Assembly: GCA_944470555.2 (NCBI GenBank)
Contig: OX104130.1
Location: 67,399,160 to 67,463,159, forward strand
Length of the DNA stretch: 64,000 bases
Source of the DNA: Heterobilharzia americana
Lineage: Eukaryota; Platyhelminthes; Trematoda; Strigeidida; Schistosomatidae
Direction of reading: 5' to 3'
Position 1 is the stretch's first letter. The number at the start of each line of letters is the position of its first letter. The notes beneath the pieces are model-generated. The model did no database searches. It had not been told where the DNA came from and saw nothing but the letters and a program-made list of their open reading frames with translations. The position numbers and the translations under genes were made by a program. Positions 32,765 to 44,734 of this stretch are shown in pieces.

Positions 32765-33115
32765 TAGTATTCTTCACAGACTGATATCAGTTGGGAAACA
32801 ATTGAAAACCTGGTTACACTGGAGAGGCGTTTCGTCATAGTACGGGACTCCTCAGCAGTACGCACCGATGGCCCGGCTCCACTAGAATCAAACTCAGGAC
32901 CTTCGAGTTTCACGGCAACCGCGTTGACTGTTCAGCCTCTGGATCGGTTCCCAGTGGTTCACAATTTCCAACTTCTGTCATTTCACGATATAGCGCGACC
33001 ATTGCCCAAGATCTTCAGTTGGCATCCGCTTCACTTCCGACTGGTTGACCCCACAGGTCATGGCTTCCCATCATAACTTCGTAATATCCATCTGGAAGCA
33101 TGTCACTAATAAGCA
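32765..33115 (-). mobile_element. Hammerhead-bearing tRNA-type SINE, full length
   Basis: Minus strand: 5' end near 33,115, body with GCGCTATATCGTGAAATGAC, degraded A and B boxes, hammerhead relic (core CTGAGGA and GACGAAAC present; stems II and III imperfect) at about 32,815-32,870, and a tail ending in CAACTGATATCAGTCTG. Together with 22,125-22,500 it defines the family's full length of about 350-390 bp. Confidence 0.75.
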
Positions 33116-33154
33116 CTATACAGTAATGTATTTTTGAAATGAATAGCTGTTTTA

Positions 33155-33330
33155 ATTTAGGGGACTGACATCAGTTGGGGAACCACTGAACATTTGGGAG
33201 CGCTGGATAGCTGCTTCATCCTAGTATCGAACTGCTTGGCAGTACGCACCCACAACCCGGCTAGGGCTTGAACTCAGGACCTCGAGGCTTCACGGCTTTC
33301 CGATACACACCGCTCAACCAGAGTTGGGGG
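33155..33330 (-). mobile_element. SINE of the same family, 5'-truncated
   Basis: Minus strand: tail GACATCAGTTGGGG in reverse, a decayed hammerhead in which the core is lost, and a B-box-like region. It lies about 40 bp from the previous SINE in the same orientation. Confidence 0.65.
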
Positions 33331-35875
33331 ATTGCGGTCACCGACACAAAAAAGTTATGAACTATCGAAATTTACTGCTGACGAACATGTAAAGTTAGAA
33401 ATCGCTCAGGTTGATTTGTAAATTTTGCTAGTCAGATCGGAATGATCTGAACACTAGACGACCGTTTCGTTCATTTGGGATCAACTTCAGTAGTGGTGTA
33501 CCGGGAAAAATTCAGGTCATAGAGTTGAATAGTTTATACCAACTGAAATCTACGGCTTAACATGGTGTGTCTGCTAACTACTCATGTCGCTCAACAGAAG
33601 TGACGAGTTGATTGAGTACGGGAGCAAGACAAGTCAATATAAGTAGAACGAGCAGTTTAGAATTCATCTTGGAGGATAAATGACGTTCTAAATTAACGGC
33701 TAAATCATCAAATTAGGTTATTCTACATTTCGCTGGATTTATTATGCTGATTACGCTTGGTTTTTAACCACAGACCTATTTTTCCTGATTGAAAATTTTT
33801 CTCATTGGTGATGAATTTCTCAGTTGTTAAAGGAAAGATGCTGATGGTATTACCCTGAACTGGTCAGAAAGCGAAATTTTTCTTTGATATCAAATACTTC
33901 AAGCATTTTAGCCTTATCAATATCTCATTTCTTCTACGTGATGTTGTCTTCATAAACCTATGAACTTTGCCAAAAGCTGATACTAATGTTTACTTTTGAC
34001 TATGAATACCTCGATTGTTTATAATTGGAAATGATATCTGTGCATAGAAAAACCCTTTGTTACACATTACATCACCTTCTGACAGACAGATTACCTTAGT
34101 AGAGGATATTATGATCTGACCAATAATCGATTCAGGAAACATATTTTCAAATCATTACACTTTTATTTTGTGATGAACAGCGGATATCAGTTTTTGGGAC
34201 ATAGGACGATAATTATTCCTAGAAATGCATTCAGAAAACATTTAAAGTCAAAGTATTATGCTTTTTCAGTATCTATCTAATGATAATTAGTCACTATGTA
34301 GTGAACGCTGCTGATCAGAATGGATATATGTAGTATACGTTGAGAGGGCGGCAGAGGTCGTAGGGATTTACCAGCAGTGGTTAAAGATTCTGCCAGAGCA
34401 ACGCTAGTGACAATGTCAATGTATTAAGAGCAAATCAAGATAGAAGCGGAAGAGGAAATGAAGCACACTGTGAAATGACCGTCTTAGCGGAAAGTGTACA
34501 ATATTTCATAAGTACTGTACAAGATTTCAATAACAAACTTTCCTTCCTGCGCCTGAGTCTTCTCGTTTCCCACAAGTAGTCGAGGAAAGAGTAATACCTC
34601 GAAATTTTGACAGTTACTAAATTGTATTCCCCAGAGTTTGTATCATGTTTTTAGATCTAAATTCACATATTTATAACTTCAACAAATCAATTTTCTAAAA
34701 ACAAACAAACTTAGAAATGATGAGATGTAAACACTACCTAAAAATCTTCCGCTGTAAATAGATATCCATTATGGATTAGGCATTGAGATGGTCAGTGAGC
34801 CTTATGACTTAAAAAATATCCATGATCAAGTATCAGCATCAGGATAACATCGACGAATTATCGTCCTAATACCAACCTAAAAATCTTCTCTACGATTGTA
34901 AAGACATTTCATTTATAATTTTATAGGTGTGAAAACATTTCAACTACATTGCCTTTAGAATGACTAAAGTAATGAATCAGGTATGAAGATTGCATTTTGA
35001 ACACCACTTTTTATCAGTTTTGCACGGTGTACTAATCTCCAAAGGAATAGAAATTGTCTAAGCGAAACATTAGCTGAAAAGAAACATCTTTGAAAACTGC
35101 TTACTGATGATTGCTAACTTCCTCGAAAAGTTATATTTAATGTGTTCATGTTCGACATTCTTTTGCGTACACACAAACATACTTCCGAAGGAATTTCTGT
35201 GAGTCCTAAAGAGAAGCAGTGATATGAGACGTCAGTCAAGTTGAATGTGCATACAAAGCGTTGTCAATGATGTTAGACGAAGCAGCAATTTAGTACCTGT
35301 AGGTTTTCAGCCACCCTCCAACGGACATCATTCTACGATGATCAAATAATTTTTTGCCCGTCAAACATTGCACACCACCGGTTAAATAATCGCCGCTTTT
35401 CGGTGAAAAGTCTTTGAAAAACGTGATTGTTGTACAGATTAGATTAAGTAAGAATGTTTTGACTTCCTAAGGCCTTTCAGATGAGGAAGTTTACCAGCAT
35501 AATCTGGTTCTAAAGAAACTGATCCTTGCAAACTTTCAAGAAACTACTTTCGCATAATTTCTGACTCATAAAATGAAAACTGTTTACGCCCGGTCAAAAC
35601 CACCAATGAATGACTAACTGACAGAGTCAGCGTAGAACCCCGTACATAGGTGGAACGACTCAAGTGGCCACACTTCATAGTAGTATACAAAGAATAGGTA
35701 GATGGAAAATGAATGAAATCAAAGTAGATAAAGTTGTGTTGCAGAATAAACAATCTGAAGATAAAGGTTATTGCTAATATTCAAGCTTTCAAAACATGTC
35801 AGACAGTGAATACATTTGTGCGATTGTCACCATTTTTCAGGTACGTCACCAAGAGTTTTCAACTACTGATTCTTT
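33331..35875. other. Unassigned sequence
   Basis: About 2.5 kb with no recognised element, RNA or plausible exon. The open frame at 35,544-35,753 (minus) has no domain. Confidence 0.45.
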
Positions 35876-35879
35876 TCAT

Positions 35880-36400
35880 CTTGGCATGTCAAGGCAGACG
35901 GTGGCTTGGAATGCGCGGTACATGTTCAATCCATCCTAGTCGACTAAGATTCGTAACCTCATCAATCGACATAACTGCCTCGCTTTTCCTTAAACTGGGA
36001 GTACTTGCAGGCCAATCCTGATATATCATTTAACACGTGCAAAATGTACGCAGACCATAATCGGACTTCTGCTCAATGTGTTCACAAGACTGTGTGTTTT
36101 GTCACTGTCACGATAACATCATCTTCATACTCCAGGTCAACCAGAGAACCCCCAGGGAGTAGGTCAATCCCTGTGAAGTCTGACGTACCCAAAGTTATAT
36201 CCATTGGCATGTCTATGAAGAAGTTAAATAAGAACAGCGACAGTGGTAATCTTTGTCGAGCTTCACTAGTTGTCATCAGTTTTAATAACGGCTCTCCATA
36301 AGCCCTGATACGGCTGCGTGATTTTCTAGTAGAGAGCTTTGATGTATTTCTGTCTAAAGAGGGAGTATCTAGAAAATGCAAAAGGATTTTTTGCATTTTT
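35880..36400 (-). pseudogene. SR3-like RTE LINE, internally deleted RT fragment
   Basis: Minus strand: RIRAYGEPLLKLMTTSEARQ, then PLSLFLFNFFIDM, LLPGGSLVDLEYEDD (the YADD box as YEDD) between about 36,310 and 36,110. After a gap of about 100 bp it reads QDWPASTPSLRKSEA and the C-terminal HVPRIPSHRLP near 35,990-35,890. The palm-to-thumb stretch that normally separates YADD from this tail is largely absent, so the copy has an internal deletion as well as 5' and 3' loss. Confidence 0.75.
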
Positions 36401-36619
36401 TATTTCACTGACACCATATGAGGTACGATAAATGTAAAAACTGAAGGTGAATTTGCCAATCTGATCTTGAAATGGGGTCAAAAAGATTATTCGAGTTGAT
36501 TCAAGGTTAAAGATAGGGGGAATAAGGTATAACACCTATTGATAAAGTATTTTATTGTTTGTTTCAGTCAAATGAGAAGTCATGAACCTCCTGGATTGGC
36601 TGCTGAAGATAATAGGAAT

Positions 36620-36800
36620 CAAGTGTTAGATGCTGTCAGTGGTATGGCTTAAAATCGGATACAGTATTGCAAATACTTGCTATCATTGTCACCTTCAAAG
36701 TTTTGAATATTTTCATAAAATTTTATCCATTTATTGACTACTTTATTATCACTCTTTCTGTTCACTTATTTATTGCACACTGTTGTGAGTAGCGTCAACT
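36620..36800 (+). pseudogene. SR3-like RTE LINE 3' end, small remnant
   Basis: A GGTATGGCTTAAAATCGGAT start followed by the pyrimidine-rich tail pattern seen after ENRSQW in the copies at 2,240 and 45,550. Very short; assignment by resemblance only. Confidence 0.4.
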
Positions 36801-37525
36801 TGAACTGATGTATTCTTATGCCAAGTTTTGCGTTAACCACCTGTCTACCTAGTCGGGTGAATTAGGCATTACATATGGAAAAATACGAATATACAGCTAA
36901 TTTTTTGATTGAATTAAGAGCAATATTTGTATGTTGATTCTCTGGCAGGAGAAATTAAGTTATACTAAAGAGATGCTCTTTCAATACAATCTCAGATTGT
37001 CAACAAGTGTTTTGAACTCAGTAAAACTAAAGTAATGATTAGAGATCCATGGGATATTTGAGTCATAGTATGATTTAATTTATTTGAATTCTACAATAAC
37101 TCAGACTTTCATCTCGTTCTCAGTCACTTAAGCAAACCAAACATTAAGAGTAGTCGAAACAAACTACTGTCATCTAAGATTGTCTCACTGGTAAAATCAA
37201 GATTTTTACTCCGAAACGCCGAACACTTCTGCATGAGCATAGCTAATGAGAATTTATAAGTAATTTATTTGATATACTGCATAATTAAGGTAATATGGTA
37301 ATTATTTCTAACAGAAATATAGTATATTGATATACTTACACGAGATATTATCATCTGAGAAATTAAATAAAAGTGTACCAGTATAAATCACCTAGTATTT
37401 TCTATCAGAGAAAAAGCCACCTGGCAAAAAGTGTCTTTTTATGTGGTACTATCAAATTATACTCATTTTTTAGTATATTACCTCTCAAAATTAGAGCACA
37501 AAGAATCAACAAAATAAAATTTCAG
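36801..37525. other. Unassigned AT-rich sequence
   Basis: Nothing recognised apart from TTTATTTGATATACTGCATA near 37,263, which resembles the PLE end but is too short to assign. Confidence 0.4.
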
Positions 37526-37527
37526 GT

Positions 37528-37985
37528 TGAAATTCATCATAGAGTGACACCAGTTGGAGGAACCTTGGAAACCTGGGAGTACTTAAGAGCTGTTTTGCCC
37601 TAGTATGGGACTCCTCAGCAGTGGGGACCCATGACCATGCTCCGCTAGGAATCGAAACTAGAACCTTCAGGTTCCGTGGCCAACATGTTACCAATAAACT
37701 ACTGGGTCGAACATGAGGACAGTTACTCAGCGACGACATTGGATATAGGTCACGCTAAATCGTGAACTGACAGAAGTAGGAAATATGGACCATTGGATTC
37801 CGACCCAGTGGCTCAATGGTAACGTGCTGACCACGGAATCTGAACGTCACGGGTTCGATCCTTTGTGGGGTTGTGGGTGCGCACTGCTGAGGAGTCGCAT
37901 ACTAGAACGAAACAGGTGTCCAGTGCTCCCAGGTCTACAATGTTCCTCCAAATGATGTCAGTCCATGGTGAATTCCAAACTAAAA
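37528..37985 (+). mobile_element. Hairpin SINE (inverted 3' half plus forward body)
   Basis: Left half 37,528-37,712 is the minus-strand 3' part: tail, hammerhead relic with AAAA in place of GAAA, B-box and A-box. Right half 37,713-37,985 is the plus-strand body: GTGAACTGACAGAAGTAGG, A-box GGCTCAATGGTAACGTGC, B-box GGGTTCGATCC, hammerhead 37,881-37,926, tail. Both 3' ends face outward, as in the hairpin unit at 8,853-9,115. Confidence 0.8.
37881..37926 (+). ncRNA. Hammerhead ribozyme motif, stems II and III weakened
   Basis: Stem I GCACTG/CAGTGC is perfect; core CTGAGGA and GAAA are intact; the cleavage base is C37920. Stem II GTCG/GAAC has two mismatches and stem III ACAG/GTGT has one. Likely weak or inactive. 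Confidence 0.6.
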
Positions 37986-38078
37986 TCAATTACTAAATCT
38001 CCACAAGCCTCCAGAGAGAAAAATCTTCACAGTTTAGGCCACACATTTTTCAGTGGTTTGCCAGCTTGTAGACTGACC

Positions 38079-38370
38079 AATATATTATTATTATTATTAG
38101 TCCCTTGGGTTCCTGGTGGAACATAGGGCTTCAGTAGCACGTCTCCATTTCATCCTGTTCTCTGAGATCTTTTGAACCTGGTTCCACGACAGCCCACAAG
38201 CTCTCATTTCCTCTTCGCACGACCTCCTCCATGTCACCCTCGGACGTCCAACTCGTCGCTTCCCATGGGGATTCCACTCGAGGGCATGACGCATGATGTC
38301 CCCAGTCGGCCTTCTCAGTGCATGGCCAATCCATCTCCACTTCTTCCTGCATATTTGTTGCGTGATATAG
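38079..38370 (-). pseudogene. SR2-like RTE LINE, 3' terminal fragment
   Basis: Minus strand: MRHALEWNPHGKRRVGRPR near 38,294-38,238, then TWRRSCEEEMRACGLSWNQV and ENRMKWRRATEALCSTRNP near 38,150-38,100. These are the C-terminal end of an SR2-like RTE protein, with a break between the first and second parts. An ATT microsatellite tail at 38,079-38,098 marks the element's 3' end. 5'-truncated, about 290 bp, like its sister at 30,655-30,945. Confidence 0.8.
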
Positions 38371-41290
38371 GAATAAGTTTATTTTTGTAGGTTCAACTTA
38401 ATGTAACTAATCTTATATTAGTCAAGTGTGTGATTATTTGTGTTTTCCCACATAAACTTAAACCAGGTACATAGTTCCTTTTTGTCATAAAGGGTACCCT
38501 AACCGATGTAAGCCACTCTTCAAATTGTTCTGATATCAAAAAAGCAACAAACTGAATAAATCACTGTTCACAATTCAATGATCAACTCACAGACTGTCAG
38601 TCCTCTACTTCATGTCTGAATAAATTCACTGCATGATAGAGTTTCATGAACAAAGTCAAAAGGTGAGAACTAAAATTTGTCTGTAAACAAATGCAATATC
38701 CCCTAAGTTTTCACCTTTTTTATATTAGACCATTATTATTTGCAAGAATTGATAAAATAAATTAGCTTAAGTCTGTTCCTTATTTCACCTAGCAAACAGT
38801 TTATCAAGTAAATCTCCATCCTAGGAATTTTACATTTTTGGAATAAAAATAGGCTTACATTAATAACTCTATTATTTATTGGTACCAATAATTTTTTAAA
38901 GAAGCATACTTAGCAGTAACCGAAACTTTACATTTATTTGTGATGCAGTCTCTTAAAATGGAGAGCTTGTAAATATCAGTCGCCCAATTTGTTTATACAG
39001 TCTACTGCTTCTATGCATGATCCTACAGGAAATACGAAATCGGAAGAATCCCAGTAGAACGGTGCAAGTTTCTATCCAATTCACTAAGAAATGTTTAAGT
39101 GTATCATTGCATGATTGTGGAAAGTAAACTTTACTCGTAATATAACTCAATTATAAAAAATGGATTACCACTATAATATGTTTCATCAAATATCCACCGA
39201 AGAATATGATCCCTAGTTCAACCAGGTAAATAATCTGTAGGACTGCTAATGAGCAATTTATTATGAATATATTTTTAATGAATAATTGCACACAATGGTC
39301 AAAATTTTAAGATCCAGTAATAATTCGAACAAATGATTATCTGTAATTGTATTGATAGCTAGAATGCTTAAAATATCACAGAAACTAAAGGTGGTGAGTA
39401 TTGTATATAAACAGTCATTTTAGACTTATCTATATTCTAAAAATTTATTCCGCAAAAAACATACCCTTTATGAATTCAATTTTGATATGTAATTTGTAAG
39501 GAATTCTACTGCAAAGTCACCCTACTTTCACTGGGTTATTTGAGGCTGACTACCGAAGACTGCATTTTCCAGAGCTTTACAATATACTGCACCGAACTAG
39601 ATAGACGTTTTTTTCACATTAGAATAATATAATGCGATATTAATTAGACTTTAGCTCCATCTGTTGAAGAACATGTTCAAGCCTTTGAATTCAGTGGTCA
39701 TATTAGTAAGGAAAGCAGTGTACCATATCATCTGCCATCAAATGCGATGTTCAAATCTATCCAGTAAATGAAATCGACGAATGATACAGCGTTTCATTGT
39801 GCGATAAGTGGAGTAAAATTATAACAGTCTTTGTTGAATTACTTCTACACAGTTATTGTATCACTTCACTAAAAATATTTCAGGACTAAAATAGTCGAAT
39901 GTAGTTTACACTCATGCCATAATCTTACATCATAAGTGATCAGATTTTTGCTCATGTCGAATTCTTCCCGAAGTTCTATGAATAGCTGTTCGCTATCCTC
40001 CCTTGGCAAAGAATTCTTATAGATAGTGTTTTCATGAAGTATGAAAGTGAACGAAGTATATTCCATTCGAGTCACAGGCTATTAGTTGAAAGTTATCGTC
40101 TAAGCTTACAGTCAGATGTCACAAATGTGGAATGAATGGTAATACAATGAAATTCACGGCATATTCGCTGCATCAGCCATGAGGATAAGAGACCAACAAA
40201 GAAAACAGCACTAATGGGCATTATTTTATAAGTAGGAGATTTAAGGACAACCCAATTATCTACTGAAATAGCAAGATGTAAATGCAAAATCACTCAGTTA
40301 ATCATCTACAGATTATGTGAAACTCGACTACTCCATTCTTTACTAACCTGTACTAAACCTTCTAACCCTTTGTTTTCATGCTTAAAACAAGTACACGACA
40401 ACATGCTCAAAGATATAACAATGACTTTGAAGTTAGAAAGTCAAGAATACATGAAGGTTACAACAACAGAGATGTGACTGCATTTCTGAACTGGTTTCAG
40501 TTTTCTAACTAACTATCATAACCTGGGCAAGCAATATAGTATAAAATTAGATAGTAAAAGTACTTTTAAATCGTAGATCAAAGGTTATCCCACATCAGTC
40601 ATACATACTGGATGAAATTAGGACAGTGCTAAACAAATGCACTGTTACAGTTTTCTACAGAACATCAAACATTGCAGAGCACCTTAATTCATTTGAAGGA
40701 CGAGATCCCTTTTAATTAACAATTAAGATAAACTTCCCATGAAATCAAAATGAGAAAAAAAGAACACCGAACAACTTCCACTCGACCCCTTAGCTAAGAA
40801 AATTCGAAGACATTTCAGCCGTAACTCTGCACGCTATAATCTCAAGTCAAACGGTCGATTTTTACAATGTCGACATTATTCGGAAAGGTTTTAGAAATTA
40901 CAAAGAACATCTCATAGCAGAATCTATTCACATAATATGAAGTCAAAATGGTCTATTAGCAGCGAGGGAATAAAACGTAGTTTGACTTGGTCTCAAATCA
41001 CCTTAACATACTGACATAATAAACATACATGTGGTAAGAACTGTTAACACGTGTGTACATAAAAATATCAATCTGTAATTCATACATTCTTCACATACGA
41101 TACACTACATGTGAACATCATCTTTGCTCAACAATTTGACAATACAAAGTAATTCATACAGAAAAACGCATGTCAAGTTAACATGTAGAAGCTTACGAAC
41201 TTAATATGGATTTTTATTTGAAAGGTAGTATTCATCACAGCAAGGCTGCCAAATATCACCCATGATCTTCCTGATTGTGGTGCTCTGAAT
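38371..41290. other. Unassigned AT-rich sequence
   Basis: Almost 3 kb without a recognised element, RNA or plausible exon. Short open frames at 39,869-40,075 and 40,093-40,293 (minus) look like chance. Confidence 0.5.
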
Positions 41291-41294
41291 CATG

Positions 41295-42172
41295 CATTAA
41301 ACTGTGAAGAGCGAGAAGATGGGCATACGCTGGATCGATGAAAAGACCTTAGGAGATTTGGATTTCGCCAACGATGATGGTTGATGTCTAATGTCACACA
41401 ATCTCGAAGATCTACAGGCAAAAACTAACAAGTTGAAGGAAGAGACAGGGCAGAGGAGACGGGACTTCAGGTGAATGCACAGAAGACGGAGTTGATGAAG
41501 ATACCCAACCAACAACAGCATCAACAACAAGCACCAATCACCATTAACGGGAGAAATCTAAAGCAAGTTGTCTCTTTCATTTACCTACCTAAGAAGCATC
41601 ATCTGAACTACAGGCGGCGGCACAGCATAAAGCATGAAAAAGATCCCGATTTTCAACACTGATCTCAGTCAAGTCAGTTAGTGCTTCTATGTCATGGTTG
41701 AGAGACGTGGTGCGTCACGGAAAGCATTTCCAACAAACTACAGACATTCATCAACAGCTGCCGCCTACGCTTGCTCACTCGATACTGACACTGAAGATCA
41801 GATGGCCAGAATAATAAGAATAAACAAGAAGGAACTCACTCTGGCTGGCTGCCAACGAACCAACCAAGAGCCTATCACCCAACAAATATTCAGAAGAAAG
41901 TGGAGGTGAATTGGATTAGGCATGCACTGAGAAGGCCAATTGGGGACATCACGCGGCAGGCCAGGTCAGGCCGTCGAGTGGAATCCAAAGGGAAAACGAC
42001 GAGTTGGGCGTCCGAGATGAGGGTGACATAGAGGAGATGGTATGAGGAAGAAACGAAGGCTGATGGGAAGTCGTTGAGCCAGGTTGAGAAGACTGCAGAG
42101 AAGAGAGTGGAATGGAGACGTGTTACTGAAGCCGTATATTCCACTAGTAATCCAAGGGAACAATAACAATAA
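41295..42172 (+). pseudogene. SR2-like RTE LINE, C-terminal half
   Basis: Plus strand, with stops and frameshifts: KMGIRWIDEKTLGDLDFAND near 41,315-41,375 (the FADD/YADD box reads FAND, so catalytically dead), LEDLQAKTNKLKEE near 41,405-41,445, ITINGRNLKQVVSFIYL near 41,536-41,590, RRKWRWIG near 41,893-41,917, and GKRRVGRPR near 41,985-42,015. A closing segment precedes the tail GGGAACAATAACAATAA near 42,157-42,173. The 5' 250 bp is duplicated in inverted form at 42,915-43,164. Confidence 0.8.
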
Positions 42173-42177
42173 AATTC

Positions 42178-42370
42178 ATCACGTACTGACATCAGTTGGA
42201 AAACTATTGAGACGCGTTGGCCGTGAAGCTCGAAGGCCCTGAGTTCGACTCCTAGCCGGGTTGTGGGTGCTTGCAGCTGAGAAGTCCTTTACTAGTAAGA
42301 AACAGCTGTCCGGTACTCCCAGGCTTTCAGTGGTTCACCAACTGGTTTCAGTCCGTGATGAATACTACCT
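42178..42370 (+). mobile_element. Hairpin SINE, short form
   Basis: It starts with a 34 bp inverted 3' end (CATCACGTACTGACATCAGT) and continues with the forward core (B-box-like GAGTTCGACTCC near 42,240), a hammerhead with CTGAGAA (G8 lost, predicted inactive) and the forward tail ending GTCCGTGATGAA. It adjoins the RTE tail, so one may have used the other's A-rich end as target. Confidence 0.7.
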
Positions 42371-42914
42371 TAACATATAAGCTTGAATACTGTAGATTCC
42401 AATTTACTATAACTTTCATAAACCTCTTAGCAATAAATAGCGAAACGTCAGTCAAAACAAATTTACTGTGCTTTATATCCATTAGGAAATTGAAAAAACA
42501 AAATAATGAACTTAAGGAAACACTTTAAACACAATTACTTTCGATGTAATTCAACAGATTTCTAATTTTATGTGTTGATTTTACTGTTTACAGGTTATAA
42601 ATGAAATGAAAAGTTTTCTTTCTACGGAAACTGTTTGTTCAAAACAGTTCTACCTTGTCCAGTGATTGATGCAAATGATTGAAACTGAAATTGAAACGTG
42701 AAGTAATGTAAAGAAACTTGACATACCTGTAAAACAAACATATCAGGTGTTTTCAGAATCTTTATTATTTTGATATGCTTTACTAATTATACAGAAAACA
42801 AAAAAAATTCTAAAAATGATCAGAATTTGGTTCGAATAAACTTTTGAGCTGGTGAGTCGATTGATCTCTCAGATGACAGTTAGAAAGTGGCTAAACGGCA
42901 TGAAATGCGATTTT
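42371..42914. other. Unassigned AT-rich sequence
   Basis: Nothing recognised. Confidence 0.45.
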
Positions 42915-43164
42915 GATTTCTCCCGTTAATGGTGATTGGTGCTTGTTGTTGATGCTGTTGTTGGTTGGGTATCTTCATCAACTCCGTCTTCTGTGCATTC
43001 ACTTGAAGTCCCGTCTCCTCTGCCCTGTCTCTTCCTTCAACTTGTTAGTTTTTGCCTGTAGATCTTCGAGATTGTGTGACATTAGACATCAACCATCATC
43101 GTTGGCGAAATCCAAATCTCCTAAGGTCTTTTCATCGATCCAGCGTATGCCCATCTTCTCGCTC
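42915..43164 (-). pseudogene. SR2-like RTE fragment, inverted duplicate
   Basis: Reverse complement of 41,306-41,558, nearly identical in the parts compared, with a net 3 bp length difference in the CAA-rich stretch. On the minus strand it encodes the same KMGIRWIDEKTLGDLDFAND segment and the same stop after DDG. The shared damage shows that both copies derive from one broken template. Confidence 0.9.
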
Positions 43165-43795
43165 ATAACAGAGAGAGTCTTGACAAACGTAAATAAATAT
43201 AGCCAGTCAGTTTGTTAGCAAAAACAGTTCTAAAGGATTTCTTTCTCTCTCAGTTGTGATAATCATGTGAGAAAAAGTAGATATACCTAGAGGTTAGATA
43301 TACAGTTTTATTTGTCAGTGTTTAGGTGGATGTAGATGAAAGATTGGATAGAAAGATATAATTTTAGAAATACTTGATCAAGTAACACGTATTCATGAGA
43401 TAGGTATCTGTCATGGGAGCATTACAGATTGTAAAGTTGTTCATACTGTTTAAACAAAGGATGAGTGTTTCATCTATATATAGACAATAAAATGAAAATT
43501 TTACAATAAGCAGGTCGAATAAACTATCTCCTAGCTGAACGAAAAAGTATGGGCTAATACTAGAATAACTAATGCGAAAATTTTTACTTCTGTCTGTGCA
43601 GTTCCCCGTTGACTTTGAAGTTATTATGCCTAGTACATACTAACAATGACTTTTTAAGGACAACCACTAGAATTGTAAGATTCATAGACTTTTAATTCAT
43701 ACTTCGATTATTTCTCCTCGTAAACTGCCTTGGTTAATGGAAAGATAAAATCATTTTATCCATTACGCAATCATCTTTGATAATAAAATAGTCTC
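43165..43795. other. Unassigned AT-rich sequence
   Basis: Nothing recognised. Confidence 0.4.
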
Positions 43796-43799
43796 TATC

Positions 43800-43970
43800 A
43801 CAAACTGACATAATTTGATAAGCCATTGGAAATTTGGAAGCAGTACACAGAAGTTTCTTCCTAGCTTATGACTTCTTAGAAACGCTCATCCACGACTCCA
43901 GTGCGAGCAGAACTTAAGACCGTTAGGTTTCGTGGCAAGCGTGTTCCCATTCACGTAATAAGCTTACAGT
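43800..43970 (-). mobile_element. Decayed SINE of the hammerhead family
   Basis: Minus-strand order of tail, hammerhead region and promoter boxes can still be followed (CATCCACGACTCCAGTGCGA, then a TTCGTGGCAAGCGTGTTCCC A-box region in reverse). The ribozyme core is lost. Confidence 0.5.
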
Positions 43971-44730
43971 TCGTGCACAGTTGAGGAATATTTTTTTCAG
44001 ATGTAACAGTGAACGACGTCAACTATGAATGCAACTGTTAAGTACTGGCTGGGAGCAGTACAGGCAGACCAGTATTTTTAACAATAGTTCGATGAGCTCA
44101 AACGTAAAACTGAGCGTAATGAAGTAACCCAGGTAACATATAAATGTAGTAACGATAATGGGATAAAAATACTGCCGGTAACTGAGTTTGCAATTTAGAA
44201 TTGATCCCAACAAGTTCTGTAAATAAGCAGACATTTTCATTTCAACGTTTAAGAATCATAGCCTTTACAAAGGCTTAGATAGAGTATGGGTGTTGAGATT
44301 ACAGATAATGGTTGCCGTAAGACAACACCCTTTGGGCCTTTAACGCAGAGTTCAACCCATAAGGTGTCAAAATAGTTTAAGGATCAACATCTTTTGAATA
44401 TCATCATTTTAAGGCTATTTTTGTATACAGACTCTGCAAAAGAGTAAAATTTTCCCGTTTCAAAAAACTGCGAAAAAGACTGGATAATCCAGAAGTCAAC
44501 AACTAACCACAAGTGTTTCTGGACTCCAATAAGTAGTTTTATTGTGACTTTTCTGGACATAAAAATGGTTGAAGTTTTGTTTTAATAATTCGATGTACAA
44601 AACAACGAGATAACTTATTTTAACCTATTCCATTTTCCTGACTATAAGTCTAACTTCTCGTAAAGTGGTTCTACAAGCTCTCAGTAGGTTTTTAGACTTC
44701 CTGTCTAGATAAATAAATTTATCTGACATT
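43971..44730. other. Unassigned AT-rich sequence
   Basis: A 73-codon minus-strand open frame at 44,019-44,240 has no known domain. Nothing else recognised. Confidence 0.4.
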
Positions 44731-44734
44731 TTTT

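Noticed and set aside
42913..43218. 101-codon plus-strand open frame, Leu/Ser-rich
   Set aside because: Antisense of the duplicated SR2-like RT fragment encoded on the minus strand.
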